Shown here: positions 26,063 to 35,115 of the stretch, in pieces | Layout of the letters: every line of letters starts with the position of its first letter | How positions within the stretch are numbered: position 1 is the first letter of the stretch | NCBI GenBank assembly: GCA_024399215.1 | Contig: JAKSHT010000003.1 | Coordinates: forward strand, 1 to 60,036 | DNA length: 60,036 nucleotides | Source: an archaeon | GTDB lineage: Archaea > Thermoplasmatota > Thermoplasmata > Methanomassiliicoccales > Methanomethylophilaceae | Reading direction: 5' to 3' | Notes under the pieces: generated by a model | What the model was told of the DNA's origin: nothing | Database searches by the model: none | Seen by the model: the letters and a program-made list of their open reading frames with translations, nothing else | Program-made: the position numbers and the translations under genes

Positions 26063-27586
26063 TTAGTAGTCGGACAGACGTAATTGTTTTTCAGTACGCT
26101 CTATGTGGATCCACGTGTTGAGGAGCTCCATGTTATTTTTCATATTCTTTTCCATTGCTTGATTGATTTCTTCAAAAATTTCGTCTGCAGTGTCTTTAGC
26201 AATTAATACAAATACCTTTCCAAAATTTTTTCTGCCGGTACGACCTCTTCTTTGGATTGTTCTTATAACAGATGGAACTGGCTCATAAAAAATCACCATA
26301 TCTGTGTTTTCAATATCAAGACCTTCTTCGCCTACGGAAGTTGACACGAGGATGTTAAATACACCATTTCTAAAATCGTCAAGAAGACGTATTTGCTCTC
26401 TTTGTTTTAAGCCACCATTTGATTGTCCAATAAGTTTTGTGACTCTTGCTCCGCATATTTTAGACAGCTTATTTGTAAGAAGCTCGCATGTTTCACGATA
26501 TTGACTGAAAATCATGATCTTGTTATTGACATTTTCCTTGATGCAATCATTTACAAGTTGCATTATTCGTCCAAATTTTGGGTGCTCAATTTTTGTAATT
26601 TTAAGAAGACTTTGCAATTCTTTGTATGGATCGGACGAGGAAATTATCTTGGATACTTTGTTCGTACTTTCATTAATTTTTTTTATGTATGATCGAAGTA
26701 TAGTGGTACCCTGTGTTCCAACAAGACTAATTGCGTGTTGTATTTTTATGCACACTGATTGTGCGATTAATCCATAAATTATTGAAGAGTCTTTTGATTT
26801 CGAAATTCTTTTACGAATAATTTCACCTATGAGCAACATGTGCTTCACTGATGTGAACTTATCAGAGTCTAGAAACCCTAGATGTTTTAAATTTTTAAGA
26901 TAAGGATTCATTGTCTTATTAAGAAGATCAATGGATTTTCTGATATCGTTAGGAAGATCCACAAAAATCTTTTCGACTTGAATTTCAAATATATACGGTA
27001 TGACGTCCGAATCATTTGCACCTCTATATTCTACTTTTTTAATGTTAAGATTCCGGCAGACTTCCTTCATCTTTATCTTACTGGATCCTGGAGATGCAGT
27101 TATCCCCATAAACAACGAATGGCTGTAATTTGCTATGTTGACATATGCGTAGTTGCCAATAGCTCTATGGGCTTCGTCAAATATAATTAGTCCAAATTTG
27201 CTCAAATCATACTTTCCATTTTTAAGATCATTATCAACGACCTGTGGCGTGCATACAACAATGTCATTGTTTCTGACTATTTCTACTCGCTCTGTTGAGT
27301 TAGTATTACCGTTCATTACGCCAATTTTTACATTGACGAAAGAATTACACATTGTTGCATGATGTTGTTCTACCAAAGGTTTTGTTGGAGCAAGTACAAG
27401 TGCGCTCTTTCCAGATTCCAAAACATTTGCTATGGTTAGCACGGCGATGACGGTTTTTCCCAATCCTGTTGGAAGAACTACCAATGTGTTGCTTTCCAGG
27501 CATCTTGCGGCAAGGTCTTTCTGGTATGCCCGTTCTTCAATAGTACTGGGCCTAATTTTAGGGTGCGAAATAAAGCTAATTGACAC
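26063..27586 (-). CDS. hef: Hef-type SF2 helicase lacking the XPF nuclease half
   Basis: The protein is a superfamily 2 helicase with Walker A VVLPTGLGKTVIAVLT near residue 35, DEAH in LIIFDEAHRAIG, motif III MGITASPGS, motif V in GEEGLDIENTDMVIFYEP, and motif VI QRRGRTGRKNFG. The insertion between the helicase cores matches Hef/FANCM, which acts on stalled replication forks. Euryarchaeal Hef is usually about 750 residues with a C-terminal XPF nuclease and HhH; this 507-residue protein ends soon after motif VI, so the nuclease is absent. Truncated Hef is expected in Thermoplasmata, from memory. Confidence 0.9.
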   Translation of the reverse strand: MSISFISHPKIRPSTIEERAYQKDLAARCLESNTLVVLPTGLGKTVIAVLTIANVLESGKSALVLAPTKPLVEQHHATMCNSFVNVKIGVMNGNTNSTERVEIVRNNDIVVCTPQVVDNDLKNGKYDLSKFGLIIFDEAHRAIGNYAYVNIANYSHSLFMGITASPGSSKIKMKEVCRNLNIKKVEYRGANDSDVIPYIFEIQVEKIFVDLPNDIRKSIDLLNKTMNPYLKNLKHLGFLDSDKFTSVKHMLLIGEIIRKRISKSKDSSIIYGLIAQSVCIKIQHAISLVGTQGTTILRSYIKKINESTNKVSKIISSSDPYKELQSLLKITKIEHPKFGRIMQLVNDCIKENVNNKIMIFSQYRETCELLTNKLSKICGARVTKLIGQSNGGLKQREQIRLLDDFRNGVFNILVSTSVGEEGLDIENTDMVIFYEPVPSVIRTIQRRGRTGRKNFGKVFVLIAKDTADEIFEEINQAMEKNMKNNMELLNTWIHIERTEKQLRLSDY

Positions 27587-27663
27587 ATTTTCCCCATTAC
27601 TTTAATTGGAGATGCGACGGCAAACCTATAAACTAAAGTGTATGCGTCGCAGACTTCCAGAAT

Positions 27664-27987
27664 TTAATGACAGCCGCCACCACATGACTCACAACCTTTT
27701 ATGTTGGGGTCACGGATAGTGATACCTGTGCCAAAGTTAACATCGTTGATGAACTCAATAATGCACGGATCTAGAGCCTCTTTAGTTTCATCATCGCAGA
27801 AGAAGTTTAGCCCTCCTACAGATATCGTATTTTCTCCATTCGAAGCCTTTTCCTGAAGTGCCATTCCGAATTGGGGCCCAGAACATGACAAACCTGTCAT
27901 ATACATCCTAATGCCGTACCCCGTTTTGCCGTTCTTTTCAAGAAAGTCCTTGATAAATTTTGAAGCTTCGGGTGTGATTGTTACCAC
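27664..27987 (-). CDS. HesB/IscA-like protein
   Basis: This 107-residue protein has the HesB/IscA fold: ITPEASKFIKDFLEK, then GIRMYMTGLSCSGPQFGM with one Cys, and the core DETKEALDPCIIEF. The C-terminus IKGCESCGGGCH has CxxCxxxC, which differs from the usual IscA CGCG end. IscA-type proteins carry Fe-S clusters or iron during cluster assembly, but the ligand set here is altered, so the exact role is uncertain. It sits between hef and a carboxymuconolactone decarboxylase-like gene on the same strand. Confidence 0.8.
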   Translation of the reverse strand: MVTITPEASKFIKDFLEKNGKTGYGIRMYMTGLSCSGPQFGMALQEKASNGENTISVGGLNFFCDDETKEALDPCIIEFINDVNFGTGITIRDPNIKGCESCGGGCH

Positions 27988-28090
27988 TATACCACCGCAC
28001 TACCCTCACCTTGTCTTTCGTTAAATAATTTCTGACATAGATGCATAAGAGTGCGAGCGCTGAGGACATAACTGGGTTAGTGAAGTGTGC

Positions 28091-28477
28091 CTATTGTTTA
28101 GGGTCGAATATAGACTTGTATTTTCGAAAAGCATACGATTGTGCTTTTGTCATTGTTATAAACGAACCAATCAGGATCGCTTCAAAGATGTCCTCTCTTG
28201 TTGCACCTGCACTAAGTGCGTGTTTTGTTTGTACTTCGAGACAGTATTCGCCTCCGGATGCGGTGGCTGCGGACACTGCACATAGGTATTTTGTTTTGTT
28301 ATCTAATCTTTGATTGTCGTTCTCTAAAACGGCACGTGCGAAATTAACTGAGGGTATGAATATATCAGGACGCTCAGATAGGACTTGGTTTACTAATGGA
28401 ATGAATCCGTACTGTTTTTCTATCACAGCAAGGATTTTATTTACAATTTCGTCCTCCGATAACTTGCCACTGCTCAT
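28091..28477 (-). CDS. Carboxymuconolactone decarboxylase family protein (AhpD-like)
   Basis: This 128-residue protein has the CMD fold, seen in VNFARAVLENDNQRLDNKTK, GGEYCLEVQTKHALSAGATR and DIFEAILIGSFITMTKAQSY. AhpD members carry CxxC with a His at +7; here only the first Cys and the His remain (C-L-E-V-Q-T-K-H), so a thiol-disulfide function is doubtful. The position next to a HesB-like gene hints at a redox or metal setting, without more evidence. Confidence 0.8.
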   Translation of the reverse strand: MSSGKLSEDEIVNKILAVIEKQYGFIPLVNQVLSERPDIFIPSVNFARAVLENDNQRLDNKTKYLCAVSAATASGGEYCLEVQTKHALSAGATREDIFEAILIGSFITMTKAQSYAFRKYKSIFDPKQ

Positions 28478-28899
28478 GTGGGTGCGTATTACTTTGGAAG
28501 TATATCAACAGACAACAGACTCGAATAATTTTCATTTTCTGTGATTTTTGGTGTATATGATATTTTTGAATGTTTATTTTGTGTAGGAAAGACGTTGTTG
28601 ACACAAGCCCGCCGGTCGCTGTACAATAGTTTTTGCTGCTTTGGTATACGAGAGGGTGTCCCTCATGTGCTAACGTATTTTTTCATCGCTCGTTATAAAA
28701 CGGTCTCGAAATATTGACCTGCACAGAGGGCATTTATCGGACCTTAAGTTGGCTTCTGGTCATTGTATATGATGCCTCATCATTACTACCACAAGTTCCC
28801 AATAGGCGTAAGGTCACTATTGGCTGCTCCATACATACGGCAGTCATTGAGTCGTGCCTTTCTGTTAGCGCAGTCAGAGGCTTATCTGTGGATTGGTAC
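28478..28899. other. Intergenic region with a possible plus-strand small RNA
   Basis: No protein fits this 420-base gap. On the plus strand a TATA-like GTATATGATATTT (about 28551-28563) is followed about 95 bases later by a GAGGG-TGT-CCCTC hairpin at 28652-28664 and a T6 run at 28678-28683. That layout could be a short transcript. It may also be chance, since both neighbours read the other way. Confidence 0.35.
28652..28683 (+). terminator. Possible terminator: GC hairpin followed by a T run
   Basis: The stem GAGGG/CCCTC (28652-28656 with 28660-28664) has a three-base loop TGT and is followed thirteen bases later by TTTTTT at 28678-28683. T runs are the usual archaeal stop signal. No plus-strand gene precedes it, so the RNA that it would end is unidentified. 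Confidence 0.3.
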
Positions 28900-29697
28900 T
28901 TATTTTTTCTCGATGATTTCCTCAGGAGCTTTTGCAAAATAGACGAGTGAATATTGTTCCATATAATGTAGATTTCCTGGAAGAATAAGTGTAAATAGCG
29001 GTTCACCTAGGTTCATAGTGATGAGATCTTTGACATATCCTGCAGTAATTTTCTCATTTTGAGATCCAACTTGAGATGCCACTACAAGGAGTGTGTTTTC
29101 ATTTATGAGCCCTGCCTTCCATTTTTTTTCGCCCATGATGAGCCATTCGATCGCCTCCTTAGCCGTCATGTATCTCATTTCGTCGGCATGAATGTCAAGG
29201 AGAATCATTGTATGTAGCCCTCTTTTTTTGTTCTCTAGAATGTGATCGTAAGGAGATCGTGGCTGATAGTTTCCCTCTAAAAAGGGGAGAGTGATAGCCC
29301 TTCCAAATTTGTATGGTTGAAGACCAACAGATGACGGACATGCAGAAAAGATCGATACTCCATGGAAAATACGGACCGGGATGCCAAGTTCCTTCGCTTG
29401 TATCCTAAGATCGACATGAGTTGTAGCCGCCATAACATCACCTGCGGTTATGAATCCGACACACATGGTTTGAGCGTCTTCTATAATGGTGGATTCTTCT
29501 TCAACCTGTTTTCGATGCAGTACTTCAATTTTCTTATCAATTACTTTTTCGATATCCCTAACGTCTGTATTGACAAGAAAAGAAGTATAAAACTCGGCAT
29601 AAATCTTATCACACGACTTTAGTGCTTTCAGAGCTTTTACTGTTATTCCGTCGACACCACTAAGACCAAGACCTACGAGAATAAGTTCCGACGACAT
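28900..29697 (-). CDS. dph5: Diphthine synthase
   Basis: This SAM-dependent methyltransferase acts in diphthamide formation on elongation factor 2. The tetrapyrrole-methylase-like fold begins LILVGLGLSGVDGITVKAL, with the SAM site GFITAGDVMAATTHVDL near residue 85, SIFSACPSSVGLQPYKFGRA near residue 120, and MILLDIHADEMRYMT. The ATG at 29697 is chosen because the fold begins just behind it; an in-frame start 18 codons upstream adds an unrelated leader. The last step of the pathway, dph6, is encoded at 41645-42307. Confidence 0.93.
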   Translation of the reverse strand: MSSELILVGLGLSGVDGITVKALKALKSCDKIYAEFYTSFLVNTDVRDIEKVIDKKIEVLHRKQVEEESTIIEDAQTMCVGFITAGDVMAATTHVDLRIQAKELGIPVRIFHGVSIFSACPSSVGLQPYKFGRAITLPFLEGNYQPRSPYDHILENKKRGLHTMILLDIHADEMRYMTAKEAIEWLIMGEKKWKAGLINENTLLVVASQVGSQNEKITAGYVKDLITMNLGEPLFTLILPGNLHYMEQYSLVYFAKAPEEIIEKK

Positions 29698-29905
29698 CAG
29701 AGCCCCATTATAAACACAACTTAAAAGATATGGATACAAAGTATGTGACAATTATTCTGAGTGTAAAGGTTACAGATACGACTTGGATGCCAGGTTATGT
29801 ATCGAACGGAATAGTGAAATGCCTATAGTCGTTTTCTCTTTGGATACTGCGCTAGTATAGTATTTTCCAGAAAATTATTAAACAGTCTTTCCATTCCGTC
29901 GATCT

Positions 29906-30679
29906 GTGAGGAGAATTGCCATTTACGGCAAGGGAGGAATAGGGAAGTCGACAATTTCTTCTAACGTTACTGCTGCACTTTCTGATATGGGATTTAAGGT
30001 GTTACAGATTGGATGTGACCCAAAATCTGATTCTACGAGCTTGCTGACGGGAAATAGCAAACAGCAGACGGTCCTTGGAGCTGTAAAGAGGTGTAGGAAT
30101 GTCGGTGTGGACGACATCATATCTGTTGGGTATGGAGGTTCATATTGTGTTGAATGTGGAGGCCCTAGTCCAGGTACTGGATGTGCGGGACGAGGTGTTA
30201 TTACAGCATTCGAGACGTTAGAGAAAGTGGGGGCGATAGAAAAGTGTGATCCAGACGTAATAATTTATGATATTCTCGGAGACGTCGTCTGCGGCGGTTT
30301 TGCTATGCCTATGCGGAATGGATATGCAAATGATATATTTATTGTGACGTCTGGAGAACTTATGGCTCTATATGCCGCGAGCAATATTGCGATGGCTATT
30401 AAGAATTTTTCAGGAATAGGGTATGCGCGTTTAGATGGGTTGATACAGAATTCGCGTAATGTTGCGAACGAGGATGAGTTGGTGTCGAAAGCGGCAGTGG
30501 AGATTGGTACTAACGTTATTGCGCGTATTGAAAGATCGCCGGTTGTGCAGGATTGTGAGGCCATACATAAGACAGTCGTGGAGGGGGCACCTGAATCTGA
30601 TCAGGCTTCTGCATATCGTGCGTTGGCAAATATAATACTAGAGAAATCGAGAGATACGGCTGGAGGTATGAAGCTTTGA
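29906..30679 (+). CDS. cfbC: Ni-sirohydrochlorin a,c-diamide reductive cyclase subunit CfbC
   Basis: This NifH-like iron protein passes electrons to CfbD to reduce and cyclise the Ni-sirohydrochlorin precursor of F430. The P-loop is [15 protein letters not shown]. The cluster cysteines are in [17 protein letters not shown] near residue 80 and [16 protein letters not shown] near residue 117, matching the two NifH ligands per monomer. The start is GTG 29906. Nitrogenase NifH is excluded by context, since all four other cfb genes follow directly. It opens the operon, 30 bases before cfbA. Confidence 0.95.
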   Translation: MRRIAIYGKGGIGKSTISSNVTAALSDMGFKVLQIGCDPKSDSTSLLTGNSKQQTVLGAVKRCRNVGVDDIISVGYGGSYCVECGGPSPGTGCAGRGVITAFETLEKVGAIEKCDPDVIIYDILGDVVCGGFAMPMRNGYANDIFIVTSGELMALYAASNIAMAIKNFSGIGYARLDGLIQNSRNVANEDELVSKAAVEIGTNVIARIERSPVVQDCEAIHKTVVEGAPESDQASAYRALANIILEKSRDTAGGMKL

Positions 30680-30708
30680 CTTGATAGTAAATAAGGAGTG
30701 GTGATGGA

Positions 30709-31497
30709 ATGACAAAAAGGGCTATATTAATTATCGGGCACGGTTCCAGATATGAGTATAATGAGGTAACCATAGATGAACATAGGAATCGTCTTGAAAA
30801 CAGGGGTTACGAGAATGTCTACATAGGTTTTAATGAGACTTCGCATCCTTTTATTGGGGAGGCTATGATTCAGATGGCTAAAGACGGGATTGAGGAAGTT
30901 GTGGCAATACCGTTTTTTATTACAGCTGGAAGGCATACGATTGAACAGATTCCTAAGAAGCTTGGTCTAAAAGATAACGAGAATGACACATATGTTGAGT
31001 TTGAAGGTCGTAGGATTATGATGCATTATGGTGATCCATTCGGAGACGACCCTGTTCTTGCTGAGATTATAAGAGATAGAATAAACGAGGCTAGAACTCA
31101 TAGAAAAATAGGCATACTTGTGATTGGGCATGGATCTAGATTGCCTTACAATAAGAGGACAATAGAGATTACTGCGCAGCGCCTTATGGATATGGGATTT
31201 GATAATGTTCGTTTTGCGTTTAACGAGTTTGATAAACCGTGCATTGAGGATGAAATGAGGAAGCTTATGTTGACAGATGTTGATGAGATTCTAGTGACCC
31301 CATTATTTATATCGTTAGGTGACCACTTAAAGAATGACGTTCCGACGAAAATTGACGTAGGGACTAGCACCGGTAGAAAGGAAAGGCCTGAAGGCAAATC
31401 CGTGAAGGTGAAGTATTTACAACCAATTGGAAGGGACATTCGTCTGACAGAAGCCTTTGTTACAAAGATTGAGAAGTATTATGGAGTGCGAGAATGA
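30709..31497 (+). CDS. cfbA: Sirohydrochlorin nickelochelatase CfbA, tandem two-domain form
   Basis: CfbA inserts nickel into sirohydrochlorin. The archaeal enzyme is normally a short protein (about 130 residues, CbiX-small) that works as a homodimer; this one is 262 residues with two CbiX domains in a row. Each has a GHGSR with its His (H11 and H141) and a second His in RHT or DHL (H76 and H206), the same 65-residue spacing in both halves. All four metal-centre histidines are therefore kept. It follows the SD GGAGTGGTGATGG and overlaps cfbE by four bases. A cobalt chelatase role is less likely in this operon. Confidence 0.92.
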   Translation: MTKRAILIIGHGSRYEYNEVTIDEHRNRLENRGYENVYIGFNETSHPFIGEAMIQMAKDGIEEVVAIPFFITAGRHTIEQIPKKLGLKDNENDTYVEFEGRRIMMHYGDPFGDDPVLAEIIRDRINEARTHRKIGILVIGHGSRLPYNKRTIEITAQRLMDMGFDNVRFAFNEFDKPCIEDEMRKLMLTDVDEILVTPLFISLGDHLKNDVPTKIDVGTSTGRKERPEGKSVKVKYLQPIGRDIRLTEAFVTKIEKYYGVRE

Positions 31498-32711
31498 AGA
31501 TTCTGATTCTGGATCTCACACATGGTGGAGACATTCTCGCTGAGGAATTTAGAGGGAGGGGGGATAGTGTCACGTGTGTTGATGTTTATCACAACACGTC
31601 GGATGATAAGAGGCTACACTTAATGTCGATTGGAGTCGAGGTGCTCGACGAGGTTTCAGAGGGGTGGTTTGATCTTGTTTTGTCGCCTGCGCACTGTCCC
31701 GACGAATTTCTTAACGGGATGAAGTACAGAGAGAAGAAAACATTTAGTGGCGCTGTGAAAATGCTTGCCGGTGAGGACGTATTTAGGGTAGAGGTTACAG
31801 GTGTTAAGGGTAAGACTAGTACGTGCTACCTTTTAGCACACATCTTGGACTATGCTGGTAAGAAGATATTTTTACATACGTCTAGAGGACAAGGGCCATA
31901 CGTCAATGGTGTACATCGCATAGAAAAAATCATGAGCATTGCTCCTCCGTCGCTGCTTAGGCTTCCAAAGGACGGTTACGATATCAATGTTGCAGAGGTG
32001 TCTCTCGGGGGAAGTGGAAAGGCGAATATTTCTGTAATCACAAACTTGTTAGAAGATTACGGAATAGCTAAGAATACCAGGAGGGCGTCCGGTGCGAAGT
32101 CTGAAATTTTCGGTGATGGGGTTAATATTGTAAGGAGTGATGAGGTTAATATATGGTCTTCCATTAGCAACTATGAATTACGCCCGTTTGATGAAGTCAC
32201 GGGGATCGTCGGTAGCCCACGTATCGGAGAGAAGGTGCAGATAGTTTTTTCATATAACGGTGGGATACATAAAGCTGTTCTGGACTCCTCATACCTATCC
32301 GTTCAGTATGTTCCCTCAATTGATACTGTGCTTAGTGTGTGCAGTGAGTTACGCATTAAGGTTGATCATGTAATAGGCGGGTTAGAATCGTTTAGAGGTG
32401 TTCCTGGTAGAGGAGAAATTTCTAAAGATGGTGATTTGACTTACATAATTGAAAGAAATCCAGGAATTTCTCATATGTCTGTAAGGAAGACTTTAGAGTC
32501 TCTGAAAAAAATGGATGGACTGAACCGTGCGCTTGTTATTGTCAATCCTGTAAGTAAGAAAGTCTGCGATAAGATGAGATGCGACTTAATTTCCGAAGTG
32601 ACTAAGGAATATGGAATTGAGACTATTTTTACAGATGGTGTTGACAATTGCGTGGATATCCCTCCGGAAAAGGAGACAATTATTAAGTTTGTTAAAGAGG
32701 GATTCCAATGA
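31494..32711 (+). CDS. cfbE: Coenzyme F430 synthase CfbE (Mur ligase-like)
   Basis: This ATP-dependent ligase family member closes the last ring step, turning 15,17(3)-seco-F430-17(3)-acid into F430. The Mur ligase P-loop appears as VTGVKGKTSTCYLLAHIL near residue 102. Motifs for nucleotide and substrate follow (NVAEVSLGGSGKANISVITN, then SYLSVQYVPSIDTVLSVCSE). Length 405 is usual for CfbE. The gene overlaps cfbA and cfbD by four bases each (ATGA), so translation is coupled across the operon. Confidence 0.92.
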   Translation: MKILILDLTHGGDILAEEFRGRGDSVTCVDVYHNTSDDKRLHLMSIGVEVLDEVSEGWFDLVLSPAHCPDEFLNGMKYREKKTFSGAVKMLAGEDVFRVEVTGVKGKTSTCYLLAHILDYAGKKIFLHTSRGQGPYVNGVHRIEKIMSIAPPSLLRLPKDGYDINVAEVSLGGSGKANISVITNLLEDYGIAKNTRRASGAKSEIFGDGVNIVRSDEVNIWSSISNYELRPFDEVTGIVGSPRIGEKVQIVFSYNGGIHKAVLDSSYLSVQYVPSIDTVLSVCSELRIKVDHVIGGLESFRGVPGRGEISKDGDLTYIIERNPGISHMSVRKTLESLKKMDGLNRALVIVNPVSKKVCDKMRCDLISEVTKEYGIETIFTDGVDNCVDIPPEKETIIKFVKEGFQ

Positions 32712-33787
32712 GAATTATACATCCACGTCCTAGCCCTGTTGTTGCTGCGATGTATACGTTGAGGGATCTTGATGTGGATGTTATTATTATTCATGGACCG
32801 GCGGGTTGCGGATTCATGGCGTCCAGGATGCTTGAAGAGACAGGTGTCAGGGTCGTAACGACTGCGATGAAAAATGACGATCTTATTTTTGGTGGGTCCG
32901 AATCTTTGGTCTATACACTCAAAGTCGCTGAGGAAAAGTTTCATCCTAAAGTGATGGCAGTGGTTGGAACGTGCTCTAGTATGATAATCGGTGAAGACAT
33001 GGAGTCTTCGATTAGACAGTCTGGTGTTAGTTCTAAAGTGTTTGCTGTAGATTGCAACGGATGCATGGACAATAATACTGAGGGTGCCATTAGAGCTATA
33101 GATTCGGCGTATAAAGCAGGTTTGGTATCTATGGAGGAGAAATTACGCCAATCGATGCTTATGACTGCTGCCACCGAGATGGAGTTAAGGAGTGGCATGG
33201 CTTCTCGAGACTATCTTTCGCCCGTCAAAGGCCCAACAAAGCTATTGGTGTGTAGAAAAATAGCTAGAAGTCTTAAAGATGGGAAGAAAATAGCTTGTGT
33301 GATGTTAGCGAAGAAGGAGTTGGCATATCGATTTTCTGACATTTTTTTGGCTTTAAGAGATGCGCAATCAGTACTTGGCGGAAAGTTATTTTTCATTGGA
33401 AATTTGAGAACTGATGTTGGATTGCCAAGAATTAGAGGATACGCCAAGACAATAACCGACGAGATGTCAAGGCGAGGTGTTCAGTTGAATGATGTTGTTG
33501 GCGGGCTTGACGAATATGCGATAATTGGACCGATGATGAGAGAAAAGGTTGATGCGTTCGGGCCAGACCTTACAATAATTGTTGGTATTCCGCATGGATA
33601 TCCAGGATACTCAACTAGTGATATTTTGATAACCGATCAACCCAGACAGCTGGCGAATTACCTTGCGATGGGGTATGATTTTGCTGTTGGGGAGATATCG
33701 TCTCATTCTATGGTGATGAATACGAAAAGCATAATTCCATTAGAGACAGGTGACACTTTAAGAGAAATTACTAAGGAATTCGTATGA
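32708..33787 (+). CDS. cfbD: Ni-sirohydrochlorin a,c-diamide reductive cyclase subunit CfbD
   Basis: CfbD is the NifD-like catalytic partner of CfbC. The start PSPVVAAMYTLRDLDVD and IHGPAGCGFMASRML supply an N-terminal Cys, and VVGTCSSMIIGEDMES near residue 94 gives a second, as in the cluster ligand region of NifD homologues. At 359 residues it is shorter than nitrogenase NifD, which is normal for CfbD. It overlaps both neighbours by four bases. Confidence 0.93.
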   Translation: MRIIHPRPSPVVAAMYTLRDLDVDVIIIHGPAGCGFMASRMLEETGVRVVTTAMKNDDLIFGGSESLVYTLKVAEEKFHPKVMAVVGTCSSMIIGEDMESSIRQSGVSSKVFAVDCNGCMDNNTEGAIRAIDSAYKAGLVSMEEKLRQSMLMTAATEMELRSGMASRDYLSPVKGPTKLLVCRKIARSLKDGKKIACVMLAKKELAYRFSDIFLALRDAQSVLGGKLFFIGNLRTDVGLPRIRGYAKTITDEMSRRGVQLNDVVGGLDEYAIIGPMMREKVDAFGPDLTIIVGIPHGYPGYSTSDILITDQPRQLANYLAMGYDFAVGEISSHSMVMNTKSIIPLETGDTLREITKEFV

Positions 33788-35115
33788 AGGGAGTTGTTAT
33801 TGCTGGAACTGGGAGCGGTGCTGGAAAAACTTCTATTGCAACTGGCCTCATGTCTGTTATTTCTAAGAGGATGAATGTTCAACCCTATAAAGTTGGACCA
33901 GACTTTATTGATACAATGTATCATTCAGCTGCTACTGGTAATTTTTCACGAAATCTTGATGCGTTTATGAATTCTGAGGATACTATCAGGAACTTGGTAG
34001 GTTACACGTCAAAAGATGCGGATTTGTGTATTATTGAAGGAGTCAGAGGATTATATGAGGGGATTTCAGCAACGTCAGACCAATGCTCTACGGCACAGAT
34101 TGCAAAGATTTTGGGGCTTCCAGTGGTATTAGTGATGGATGTTAGATCCTTGACAAGAAGTACAGCAGCAATACTAAATGGTTTTAGATCTTTTGATAAG
34201 GATGTTAAAATTGGGGGAGTAATATTAAATAATGTATCCGGACCACAGCACGAAGAAAAACTTAGAACAGTACTTAGGGAACATTGTGAAGGCGTCAATA
34301 TTATAGGAGTGGTAGGATACCATAGCGAGTGTGCGCTCAAACAGAGGCATTTAGGACTGAGCGTTATTAAGGGCTCAAAAAAGGAAATTGAGCCCTTGGA
34401 AATTCTTGCGGGAGATATAGATATCGATCAGTTCTTAAGTGTGGCGGAGGACACAGATATTGATCTTCCATCGTTGGACATATACTGTAAACATGATTTC
34501 GGGACTAGTGTGGCTATCCCAATGGATGCTGCGTATTGTTTTTATTATAGGGAAAATATAGAGTGCCTTCAGTCCGCAGGAATGGATGTAAAGTTTTTTA
34601 GCCCACTGAATGGTGATATGTTGCCCAATGCTGACGTATATTACATAGGTGGGGGGTATCCGGAGTTGTATCTTGAAGAGGTTTCTTCTAATAAAGACTT
34701 TATGGATGGCCTAAAAAGTGCCTCTGATGACGGAAAAGCGATTATCGGCGAGTGTGGGGGCCTTATGACAATGTGTCAAAATACAATTGTGGGACATAAT
34801 ATTTACAAAATGTCTGGTATTTTTAACGCTGATGCGAAGATTTGTGGAAGACATGGCCCAAAATATGTAGTTGCAAAGTGCACCGAGTGCAATAAGATGT
34901 TTAATTATCCAGTTATTAGAGGTCACGAGTTTCATTATTCAAGTATTCAACCAAAGCAAGAATACGATTATTTTTACTATATTAGTAGGGGAACGGGTAT
35001 TATTGATAGTATGGATGGCATTACGATTAAGAATTCAGTCGGATCGTACATGTATCAACATTGTCTCTCGATGAGTGATTGGGCTTCTGGTGTACAAAGA
35101 ATTGTGAATAGCTAG
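33784..35115 (+). CDS. cfbB: Ni-sirohydrochlorin a,c-diamide synthase CfbB
   Basis: CfbB amidates Ni-sirohydrochlorin on the a and c acetates. It has a P-loop AGTGSGAGKTSIATGLM at the N-terminus, the Mg/ATP region YKVGPDFIDTMYHSAATG, and a C-terminal triad-type amidotransferase domain with IGGGYPELYLEE and GECGGLMTMCQN, whose Cys is the glutaminase nucleophile. It is homologous to CbiA/CobB, but the four preceding cfb genes decide the role. The stop is TAG at 35113-35115. It overlaps cfbD by four bases. Confidence 0.93.
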   Translation: MKGVVIAGTGSGAGKTSIATGLMSVISKRMNVQPYKVGPDFIDTMYHSAATGNFSRNLDAFMNSEDTIRNLVGYTSKDADLCIIEGVRGLYEGISATSDQCSTAQIAKILGLPVVLVMDVRSLTRSTAAILNGFRSFDKDVKIGGVILNNVSGPQHEEKLRTVLREHCEGVNIIGVVGYHSECALKQRHLGLSVIKGSKKEIEPLEILAGDIDIDQFLSVAEDTDIDLPSLDIYCKHDFGTSVAIPMDAAYCFYYRENIECLQSAGMDVKFFSPLNGDMLPNADVYYIGGGYPELYLEEVSSNKDFMDGLKSASDDGKAIIGECGGLMTMCQNTIVGHNIYKMSGIFNADAKICGRHGPKYVVAKCTECNKMFNYPVIRGHEFHYSSIQPKQEYDYFYYISRGTGIIDSMDGITIKNSVGSYMYQHCLSMSDWASGVQRIVNS

